Position numbers and translations under genes: made by a program. Shown here piece after piece: positions 1-6,944 of a DNA stretch of 13,630 nucleotides; the first letter of the stretch is position 1; each line of letters begins with the position of its first letter. Under the pieces are notes generated by a model that did no database searches, was not told where the DNA came from, and saw only the letters and a program-made list of their open reading frames with translations. This DNA is from UBA7236 sp964638865 (GTDB taxonomy: Bacteria; Bacteroidota; Bacteroidia; Chitinophagales; BACL12). The DNA lies in the NCBI GenBank assembly GCA_964638865.1, contig CAZXBG010000112.1:1-13630 (forward strand), given 5' to 3'.

Positions 1-32
1 ACGGGAGGAAACCGGGAAGTAAAATAAAATTC

Positions 33-58
33 CTTACCGTAAACTTACCGACTTACCG
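33..58. repeat. Three short direct copies of CTTACCG
   Basis: CTTACCG occurs exactly at 33-39, 44-50 and 52-58, with start-to-start spacings of 11 and 8 bases. The copies lie just beyond the 3' end of the GxxExxY gene. The irregular spacing argues against a tandem satellite. The stretch could be the edge of a larger repeat cut by the window. Function unknown. Confidence 0.4.
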
Positions 59-66
59 CCTAATTC

Positions 67-459
67 CTACTTAGTGTACCTCCTAATACCATTCTTAATA
101 AGAGGCACATTAAAATTAATCAGAAATCCAACATGGTGTCCAGACAATTTTAAGTGACTTAATACCTGTGCTTGCCAGACAGGATTTACTACATCAACTG
201 CCTTAATTTCCACGATAATACAGTCTTCAATATAGAGATCCAATCTCAGTCCTTCTTGAAAAGTAATTTCTTGAAATTTTACCGGTAAAACTTTTTGTCG
301 AAGAACTTTTATGCCTTCCTTTTGAAGTACATGGGCCACACAAATCTCGTAAATCTTTTCTAGCAAACCAGGACCTAATTCCTTGTGAACAATATAAGCT
401 GCATTAACAATATGTGAAGCGAGAAATTCTTCTCGTTCGGATAATTTAATAAAGGGCAT
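67..459 (-). CDS. GxxExxY protein (PD-(D/E)XK nuclease-like fold)
   Basis: This 130-residue protein matches the GxxExxY family (TIGR04256 / PDDEXK_3-like). The name-giving motif is G31-LL-E34-KI-Y37, and D74 followed by E84-I-K86 fits the D...ExK core of a PD-(D/E)XK nuclease fold. The end, with INFN and then IKNGIRR, is also typical of the family, so the gene looks complete. No biochemical role is established that I can name. A nuclease-like fold is suggested, but activity is inference. It has no signal peptide and is presumably cytoplasmic. It lies 65 bases downstream of the esterase pair on the same strand, but a TATGTTTG box and an inverted repeat stand just before its ATG, so it may have its own promoter. 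It shows no functional link to the sugar genes. Confidence 0.88.
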   Translation of the reverse strand: MPFIKLSEREEFLASHIVNAAYIVHKELGPGLLEKIYEICVAHVLQKEGIKVLRQKVLPVKFQEITFQEGLRLDLYIEDCIIVEIKAVDVVNPVWQAQVLSHLKLSGHHVGFLINFNVPLIKNGIRRYTK

Positions 460-493
460 TTGAAAATTTCTAAAGGGTTAAACAATTTTCAAA
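459..493. repeat. 10-bp perfect inverted repeat at the start of the GxxExxY gene
   Basis: The arms TTTGAAAATT (459-468) and AATTTTCAAA (484-493) are perfect reverse complements around a 15-base spacer. The inner arm touches the start codon and the outer arm overlaps the putative -7 box at 490-497. It could be an operator, an mRNA hairpin over the start, or a weak terminator for the esterase operon. There is no GC stem or T tract, so a strong intrinsic terminator is unlikely. Confidence 0.45.
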
Positions 494-497
494 CATA
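490..497 (-). promoter_or_regulatory. Putative Bacteroidota -7 box for the GxxExxY gene
   Basis: On the minus strand the sequence reads TATGTTTG, an exact match to the TAnnTTTG -7 consensus of Bacteroidota primary sigma factors. I see no good TTTG -33 element at the expected distance. The site lies 31 bases before the start codon. The motif is short and AT-rich, so chance occurrence is possible. Confidence 0.35.
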
Positions 498-524
498 CAA
501 ATAAATATGTGTTTTGAAAAGTAT

Positions 525-1685
525 TTAATCTAATAGCAACCATTTATACACTTCAAAAAATTCACTTCTCCAAAACCACTCAGAATGTGTCCCTTTACTT
601 TCTACCACCAAACGCATTTGAAGACTAGCTATTTTTTTATCGAGAAGAATATCATACATTTTTTCCATATCGCGCATATATTGTGCATCATTTCCTTCCA
701 TTGCACCACAAATAAAAAATAGTTTTGTGGGGAGCTGACTGTTATACAATTTTGCGTTACTGAAATTACTTTCGCTTGTCCAAAATGCAGGTGAAAATAT
801 ACCTCCTTTACTAAAAGTATTATTGTGATTTAAAACGATATATAAACTCTCCAATCCGCCCATGGAACTTCCGGCAACCGCTGTAAATTCTCGCTGTACT
901 TTAGTTCTGTACATGCTGTCCATTTTTGGTTTTAAAGTATTTACCAAAAAAAGTCCGAACTCATCCCCTTCTCCCCCACCATATTTTTCGCTTACAAACC
1001 AGGGAGAATATTCCGTAACGCGTTTATCTCCTGCATGGTCAATTGCTACAATAATACTTGTCTCCCAACCTAAGCCACAGATAGAATCCATAGTTTCATC
1101 AACACCCCATTCGCCTGCGTAGGCTATAGTTTCATCAAATAAATTTTGCCCGTCGAGCATATATAAAACAGGATAATTTTTTCCAGATGTTTTATAATCG
1201 CAAGGCAAATAAATACGCATATTTTTTTCCCTTTTTAATTCGGGAGAATAGAGTTTAAATTGAATTACATCTTTATTTGGTTCAATTATTTTTGTTGGAG
1301 CAATATCCTGAAAACTTTCTATCGTTTCTTCCAGGATCATACCGGGAATGTAAGAATAGCTGCGGTTTGTTCTATAACCACCATCCTTAAATACTTCAAC
1401 ACTTTGCCATGTGCCCCTTGTGAATTTAAATTCAATTTGCGTTGCACCTAAATCAGGAAAAAAAGTTACAGAGAGTTTTCCATTTTCATTTTTAAGTTTT
1501 AATTTTTCGTCGCCGGGATTCCACTGGTTAAAATTACCCGCTACATAAATAGCGTTTTGAATTTCAGGTGTAAAATCGGATGCATTTTTAAAAATTATAG
1601 TTACCTGAGACTGCGTATCAGCATATAAAAAGAGGAACAAAGCAAAAACACTAAGTTTACACAAAGTAGTTATTATTAACCTCAT
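525..1685 (-). CDS. Secreted esterase, starch-binding-like N-domain, no T9SS tail
   Basis: This 386-residue alpha/beta hydrolase resembles the esterase D / CE1-like family (PF00756). A signal peptide covers about residues 1-27. Residues 45-110 look like a CBM20/CBM48-type or E-set beta-sandwich, with the AGNFNQWNPGD strand, then EFKFTRGTW and a closing TNR. The hydrolase domain fills about 140-386. The nucleophile elbow is G272-S-S274-M-G276, so S274 is the likely catalytic serine, and H367 in THSEWFW the likely histidine. The acid is probably E330 or D334. The protein stops where its neighbour's T9SS tail begins, so it is probably periplasmic or released by another route. Its ATG overlaps the stop of the upstream esterase gene (ATGA), which suggests translational coupling. 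The substrate is unknown; an acylated alpha-glucan is a guess from context. Confidence 0.85.
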   Translation of the reverse strand: MRLIITTLCKLSVFALFLFLYADTQSQVTIIFKNASDFTPEIQNAIYVAGNFNQWNPGDEKLKLKNENGKLSVTFFPDLGATQIEFKFTRGTWQSVEVFKDGGYRTNRSYSYIPGMILEETIESFQDIAPTKIIEPNKDVIQFKLYSPELKREKNMRIYLPCDYKTSGKNYPVLYMLDGQNLFDETIAYAGEWGVDETMDSICGLGWETSIIVAIDHAGDKRVTEYSPWFVSEKYGGGEGDEFGLFLVNTLKPKMDSMYRTKVQREFTAVAGSSMGGLESLYIVLNHNNTFSKGGIFSPAFWTSESNFSNAKLYNSQLPTKLFFICGAMEGNDAQYMRDMEKMYDILLDKKIASLQMRLVVESKGTHSEWFWRSEFFEVYKWLLLD

Positions 1686-3073
1686 AAAATCACTATTCTA
1701 TTGGTGATGAAAGTTTTGCCATTAAATAAAGAAATTAAATAAATGCCGGAAGTATAATTATGCAGTATTATTTTATCATTTAAAATATTATTTTGTTCCA
1801 TTAATTTCCCCTGTATATCATAAATAAAATATTCTAATATATCAGATGAAGTTATATTGATGGTATTCGTATTTACATCAAAATACATTACAGATTGCAC
1901 GGTTTCATTTTGAATATCAAGTGGAACAATATCTTCGAATAACCATAAATATGCTTCATCAAATTCGCGTTTCCAGAACCATTCGCTGTGTGCACCATCG
2001 CTGCGTATGATGGAAATAATTTCTTCCTCCGTAAAACCCGCTGAAGTTAAAATGGAAACAACCTCATTTATATCAGGAACCATATCTACATCCTCATTAA
2101 GTCCGGCGGTGATGTATATTTTCGAATCAAATTCCTTAATAAAATTTTCTGCGAAAATATTTACAGAATCATCAAACCAAAAACTCGGCGAAAACACCAT
2201 GGCTTTTCCGAATATTTCATCATATTCTAAACTTATATAATAGGAGATTAATCCACCTAAACTACTTCCGCCAATAACAGTATTTTCTCTGTCGGGCAAG
2301 GTGCGATAATTCAGATCTATATAAGGTTTGAGGTCATCCATTAAAAAGTGCGCATAAAGATCGCCATCACCGCCACCATATGTCGGATGTGTCCAGGGTG
2401 AATATTCATCAATTCTATCGGCCTCCCCATTTGCGATTGCAACTATAACAGCCGGAATATGTCCGTTGTTAATTAAATTTTCCGTAGTTCCATCGGCATC
2501 CCATTCGCCAACAAAACTTGTTGCGTAATCAAACACGTTTTGTCCGTCGTTCATGTAAATTACAGGATAATAGTTTGTAGAGGTAAAATAATCTGGTGGC
2601 AAATAGATCCATATTCTTCTGTACCGATCTAATTGTGGGATATAAAAATTATAATCCAACTCCATTACATTTCCGGTTATGGTATGTGTGCCAATTTGAT
2701 CCTGCCAATTTGCAATAGTAAAATCTTTAGTAGTTCCATTAGCAATAACTTCCACTCTGTTCGGTAAAAAATCGCCATTTAATAAGGTTTCTGTCCTATC
2801 CCAATCGCCACGTGTGAATTTGAATTCAATAACATCCCCATCCACCCCTGATAATTCAATGATATAATTACCATCAAAATCTTTGGTCATAATATAATTT
2901 GTATCGGCAGGGTTCCATAAATTAAAATCGCCCGATATATAAATTGTATCCAGAACAGGCATAAAATACTGCGGTATTTCTGTAATTCGCATTGTCATTT
3001 GTGCATTTAAAGCTGGTTTAAAATACATAAATGTTAAACATAGCATTAAACAAACTATTTTTATTCTTTTCAT
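1682..3073 (-). CDS. Secreted esterase, starch-binding-like N-domain and T9SS tail
   Basis: This 463-residue paralog of the downstream esterase has a signal peptide ending near A24. A starch-binding-like beta-sandwich spans about residues 42-107 (SGDFNLWNPAD, EFKFTRGDW, PNR). The esterase D / CE1-like hydrolase follows at about 138-380. The nucleophile elbow is G269-S-S271-L-G273, with S271 the likely catalytic residue and H362 in AHSEWFW the likely histidine. Residues of about 395-463 form a T9SS type A-like C-terminal domain (FIYDIQGKL, then TSGIYLI), so export to the cell surface or outside is expected. The gene is first in a two-gene operon and divergent from the alpha-amylase gene, with 87 bases between the starts. 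I see no convincing promoter on its own strand in that gap. The link to starch is inferred from the N-domain and neighbours. Confidence 0.87.
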   Translation of the reverse strand: MKRIKIVCLMLCLTFMYFKPALNAQMTMRITEIPQYFMPVLDTIYISGDFNLWNPADTNYIMTKDFDGNYIIELSGVDGDVIEFKFTRGDWDRTETLLNGDFLPNRVEVIANGTTKDFTIANWQDQIGTHTITGNVMELDYNFYIPQLDRYRRIWIYLPPDYFTSTNYYPVIYMNDGQNVFDYATSFVGEWDADGTTENLINNGHIPAVIVAIANGEADRIDEYSPWTHPTYGGGDGDLYAHFLMDDLKPYIDLNYRTLPDRENTVIGGSSLGGLISYYISLEYDEIFGKAMVFSPSFWFDDSVNIFAENFIKEFDSKIYITAGLNEDVDMVPDINEVVSILTSAGFTEEEIISIIRSDGAHSEWFWKREFDEAYLWLFEDIVPLDIQNETVQSVMYFDVNTNTINITSSDILEYFIYDIQGKLMEQNNILNDKIILHNYTSGIYLISLFNGKTFITNRIVIL

Positions 3074-3079
3074 ATTAGT

Positions 3080-3094
3080 TTTGTTTGGAACAAA
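3080..3094. promoter_or_regulatory. Palindrome in the divergent esterase/amylase promoter region
   Basis: TTTGTT (3080-3085), a TGG centre and AACAAA (3089-3094) form a perfect 15-base palindrome. It sits between two divergent operons and overlaps the proposed -33 element of the amylase promoter, where a repressor or activator could act on one or both sides. Short AT-rich palindromes also arise by chance, so an operator role is inference. Confidence 0.3.
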
Positions 3095-3117
3095 TTGCTG
3101 TTTATAAAGTATTTTTG
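3084..3117 (+). promoter_or_regulatory. Putative promoter of the amylase operon
   Basis: TATTTTTG at 3110-3117 matches the Bacteroidota -7 consensus TAnnTTTG exactly. TTTG at 3084-3087 could serve as the -33 element, although its 22-base spacer is a little longer than usual. Transcription would start near 3124, giving a leader of about 37 bases before the amylase ATG. Confidence 0.42.
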
Positions 3118-3160
3118 TTATCGGCTTTAAAATTACGCAAACAAAATTTGTATACTCTGC

Positions 3161-5416
3161 ATGGCACTCTTTAACACGAGATTAATTACAGCACTCTTTA
3201 CAATTTTATTCCTTTGTAACAAGGGAAATGCTCAAACACCTGATTTTATGATGCAGGGATGGTATTGGAATTATCCTCTTTTTTATACCGGTATTGGCAA
3301 TCAAATAGATTATCTGGCTGTGGAAGGAGCGGAATTAAAGGATGCAGGTTTTACCTATATATGGCTGCCACCTTTGGCAAAAGCAACCAGCGGAAGTTCG
3401 AGCATGGGTTATAATGTACGTGATTATTACGATATAGGCGATTTTGGTCCTGCGCGCTGGGGCGATAGAGAGGGATATGAAAATATTAAATCGATTTATG
3501 GGTCTTTGGGATTGAATATGGTTGCTGATGTAATTTACAATCACCGCGATGGTGGAGCCTGGGAAGATAATGGATCGGTGGAGGGATGGATAGAAAACAT
3601 GAATGCCATTAAAATTGATGCCGGTGATCAGCCATTTCCTTCCGACAGGTATCAGTGTTATTTGCCCATTGGCGGAGCAACAGATAATGGCGCTGGCACC
3701 TATTATTTTAAAATACATTCTGCAAGCGGTCATTCCAATTTTTACAATAAACCGTATCAGGTTGTTTTTTGGACCAATGTTATTCCAGCAGATTATGCAA
3801 CAGCACCTACTTTAGAAATTGAACCTAATGGTGGTGGCGATTGCAGTGAAACAAATAATACCATTATACTCGGAAAAAGAAAAGATGCAACCATTGATAA
3901 TGCAGGTTGTGGAACGGATGAACTTGCATTAACTATTTCTGCCGCTGATTTTGATAGTGCGGGAGATACTATTTGGATAAAAATGTTCAACACCGGAGCC
4001 GGTGGACTAACCGATATGAGTGATCATTTTATTTATGGTTTGTGGAATGGAGCCATTGCATCTGATATTCAAACACAAATTAAATATCAGACAGCAACTG
4101 ATTTTAATAATTTACCGAGTGGTGAAGGCGCAATGAATTATTTAAATTTTAAACCAAATGGAAATCCGACACAATTAAGTGGCGATCAGGATGCAATGTT
4201 CTTTTATTACGATATGGATCAAACTGTTATCTCTACCAAAGATGTATTATTTGATTACACAAAATATTTATGGAGTGATGAAGCCATTCGCGGATACCGG
4301 ATGGATGCTGTAAAACATTTTCCCGGTTGGTTTGTGGGCGACCTTTTAGATGATTTGCATGATAATGGCATGAATCCCGGAATGGTAGTTGGAGAAAATT
4401 ATGATTTTACTCCCTCTGTTTTAAAAGGTTGGGTTGATGATGTGCAATTTAATATGGATGACGACACGAAAGCTGCAATTAATGTGCGCGTATTTGATTT
4501 TGCATTGCGCAATAATTTAGAACAAGCATGTGATGCATTTGGTTATGATGTTCGCAATATATTTATTTCCGGAATTGTTGATGGAGCCGGTGGAAGCGGA
4601 TTTAATTCGGTAACATTCATTAATAACCACGACTTCAGAGATCCCGGACAACCCGTAGATAACGATCCTATTTTAGCTTATGTTTATATAATGACCAATA
4701 ACAGAGTTGGTGTTCCTTGTGTATATTTTACCGATTATTATGCGCCCGGTAATTTGAGATATGTTATCAACGGATTAATGGAGGCGCATGAACGGTACAT
4801 TTTCGGCGCTACGCAGGTTGATTATTTAAGCAGATTTTCATCTCCTTACCTTGCAAATTATATAAGTGGTGGAGCTAACACTTCCTTAATTTATCAGACA
4901 AGTTATGCGGAAAGCGGAAAAGAAGTTGTGGTAGCGATCAACTTTTCCGGCAACACTTTAAAGGTAGATCAAACAATTAATACTGCAAATATTGCGCCCG
5001 GAGATACTTTAACGGATATGTTTTCACTAACTTCTTTTGATTTTATTACGGTACAGGACGACAATCAGATATATCTTGAAATTCCACCCCGAAGTTTTGC
5101 AGTATTTGTTGAAGGTGACCTGCGAAGTGAATTAATAGATATATCTACACCGGTAGCTATGGAAAATGTTTCAACCATAAATACCTTTCGGGTATATCCA
5201 AACCCTGCGACAGATCAGATACAATTTTTAATTCCGAAATTAAATTCCGGAGACATTACTGTAGCGGTAACTGATATTTCTGGTAAACTTTTGTTTAAGG
5301 AAAAACGGTCAGCAACAATAAATAATATTAATATTTCAACATTTCCTGCAGGAGCATGCATAATAAAAATAATTCAAAATAATTCTATTTATATTTCGAA
5401 ATTCATTAAAAATTAA
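3161..5416 (+). CDS. Secreted GH13 alpha-amylase with T9SS sorting domain
   Basis: This 751-residue enzyme should cleave internal alpha-1,4 bonds of starch-like glucans outside the cell. A signal peptide ends near A24. The GH13 regions are intact: region I D123-VIYNH128, region II GYRMD382AVKH with D382 as nucleophile, region III E412 in VGENYD as acid/base, and region IV NNH490-D491 as transition-state stabiliser. Between regions I and II lie about 250 residues, much longer than a minimal B domain. The insert is rich in beta-strand-like and Gly/Asp/Asn sequence and contains two cysteines (C228, C250) that might pair. Residues of about 677-751 form a T9SS type A tail (FRVYPNPATDQ, then DISGKLL). 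The gene leads a plus-strand operon, with the next start one base after its stop. No Shine-Dalgarno is visible, as is usual in this phylum. Confidence 0.95.
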   Translation: MALFNTRLITALFTILFLCNKGNAQTPDFMMQGWYWNYPLFYTGIGNQIDYLAVEGAELKDAGFTYIWLPPLAKATSGSSSMGYNVRDYYDIGDFGPARWGDREGYENIKSIYGSLGLNMVADVIYNHRDGGAWEDNGSVEGWIENMNAIKIDAGDQPFPSDRYQCYLPIGGATDNGAGTYYFKIHSASGHSNFYNKPYQVVFWTNVIPADYATAPTLEIEPNGGGDCSETNNTIILGKRKDATIDNAGCGTDELALTISAADFDSAGDTIWIKMFNTGAGGLTDMSDHFIYGLWNGAIASDIQTQIKYQTATDFNNLPSGEGAMNYLNFKPNGNPTQLSGDQDAMFFYYDMDQTVISTKDVLFDYTKYLWSDEAIRGYRMDAVKHFPGWFVGDLLDDLHDNGMNPGMVVGENYDFTPSVLKGWVDDVQFNMDDDTKAAINVRVFDFALRNNLEQACDAFGYDVRNIFISGIVDGAGGSGFNSVTFINNHDFRDPGQPVDNDPILAYVYIMTNNRVGVPCVYFTDYYAPGNLRYVINGLMEAHERYIFGATQVDYLSRFSSPYLANYISGGANTSLIYQTSYAESGKEVVVAINFSGNTLKVDQTINTANIAPGDTLTDMFSLTSFDFITVQDDNQIYLEIPPRSFAVFVEGDLRSELIDISTPVAMENVSTINTFRVYPNPATDQIQFLIPKLNSGDITVAVTDISGKLLFKEKRSATINNINISTFPAGACIIKIIQNNSIYISKFIKN

Positions 5417-5417
5417 A

Positions 5418-6921
5418 ATGACAACAGAATCTCAAACATCCATATTTACAACATTATTTCCAACANNNNNNNNNNNNNNNNNNNNNNNNNNNNNNNNNNN
5501 NNNNNNNNNNNNNNNNNNNNNNNNNNNNNNNNNNNNNNNNNNNNNNNNNNNNNNNNNNNNNNNNNAGAGGAGAATGGCCAACTATGACCGTGAAAAAAAG
5601 AATTAATTGCATGATCAATTTCACGGTAGAAATGAAAACTAAACGCGAAGAAGTTGTGCGTTTGCTCATGTGGGAAATTGGAAAAACACGGGCAGATTCG
5701 GAAAAGGAATTTGACAGAACGGTGTTATATATTTATGATACCATTGATGCATTAAAAGAACTCGATCGCACCTCCTCAAAAATTGAAAAGGAGGAAGGAA
5801 TTTATGCCCAAATTCGTCGAGGGCCCCTTGGAGTAGTATTGTGTATGGGCCCTTACAATTATCCGTTGAATGAAACTTTTTCAACTTTAATTCCGGCATT
5901 AATTATGGGAAATACCCTTTTATTTAAACCGGCGAGGTATGGTGTTCTATTGTTAAAACCATTGCAGGAATGTTTTCAAAAAAATTTTCCTCCAGGTGTA
6001 ATTAATATGTTATATGGTGAAGGCAAACAAATAATTGCACCCATAATGGAAACAGGGAAAATAGATGTTTTGGCATTTATAGGTTCCAGTCGCGTTGCGA
6101 ACATTATTCGCAAATCGCATCCAAAACCAAATCGTTTAAGAGCGTGTTTGGGATTGGAAGCAAAGAATCCTGCAATAATATTACCTGATGCAGATCTTGA
6201 AATTGCAGCCAGTGAATGTATAACCGGAAGTCTTTCTTTTAATGGCCAGCGCTGCACAGCACTTAAAATTATTTTCGTACATGAGAGCATAGCTTCGCCG
6301 TTTCTTGCATTATACAATGAAAAGTTATCTAAACTAAAATATGGTATGCCCTGGGATGAAAAAGTAATGCTTACACCTCTTCCCGAACAAAACAAACCGG
6401 CATATCTCAAAGAATTAATTAATGATGCAATATTAAATGGCGCGCAAATTATAAATGAGCATGGCGGACAGAATTTTCTGAGTTTTAATTATCCGGCGGT
6501 ATTATTTCCTGTAAATGAGAAAATGCGCATTTGGCATGAAGAACAGTTTGGTCCGGTTGTGCCAATTGCTACTTTTAATGACATAGAAGAACCAATTAAT
6601 TATATTGAAACAAGTAATTATGGACAACAGGTTTCAATATTTGGAACCAACCATGAAGAGATAGCCAAATTATTAGATCCTTTAACCAATCAGGTTTGTC
6701 GGGTGAATATTAATTCACAATGTCAGCGCGGGCCGGATAAATATCCATTCAACGGTAGAAAAGATTCTGCGGAAGGAACTTTGAGTGTTACAGATGCATT
6801 AAGAGTTTTTTCTATTCGCACTACAGTTGCATTTAAAGATTCTGCTATTAACAGAGAAATGGTGAATGAAATTTTAGAGAATAGAGAATCTAATTTCTTA
6901 TCAACGGATTATATTTTATAA
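5418..6921 (+). CDS. NADP-dependent glyceraldehyde-3-phosphate dehydrogenase-like (GapN-type ALDH), split by gap
   Basis: This aldehyde dehydrogenase superfamily member most resembles the Bacteroidota non-phosphorylating GAPDH group, which oxidises glyceraldehyde 3-phosphate to 3-phosphoglycerate and makes NADPH. Sixteen N-terminal residues (MTTESQ...TLFPT) precede the N run. After it, reading resumes at 5566 with RGEWPTMTVKKRI and continues to 6921. Visible key residues are N in GPYNYPLNE (codon 5857), E in LGLEAKNPA (codon 6157), the catalytic C in FNGQRCTA (codon 6253) and the EEQFGPVVP motif. The two flanks are in different frames across the 100 Ns, so the N count is not the true length. 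By comparison with recalled family members of about 530 residues, roughly 60-80 residues are missing. It starts one base after the amylase stop and lies 23 bases before malQ. The exact substrate is inferred from similarity. Confidence 0.85.
5466..5565. other. Assembly gap of 100 Ns
   Basis: Exactly 100 undetermined bases interrupt the GapN-like gene. The round number and the frame mismatch between the two flanks mark it as a placeholder of unknown true length. Confidence 0.98.
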
Positions 6922-6944
6922 TTTAAATAAAGTTATTGCAGATC

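Noticed and set aside
862..1122. Plus-strand open frame inside the shorter esterase gene
   Set aside because: It is antisense to conserved catalytic sequence and its translation has no recognisable domain.
2007..2240. Plus-strand open frame inside the longer esterase gene
   Set aside because: It is an antisense shadow of the hydrolase domain.
3335..3733. Minus-strand 132-codon open frame inside the amylase gene
   Set aside because: It lies antisense to GH13 regions that are clearly coding, with no domain or start signal.
5976..6410. Minus-strand 144-codon open frame inside the GapN-like gene
   Set aside because: It is antisense to the catalytic cysteine and glutamate motifs of the dehydrogenase.
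5584..6921. Independent gene starting at the ATG at 5584
   Set aside because: The codons before it (from 5566, R-G-E-W-P-T) already match the dehydrogenase family, so this ATG is internal and the true start is at 5418.
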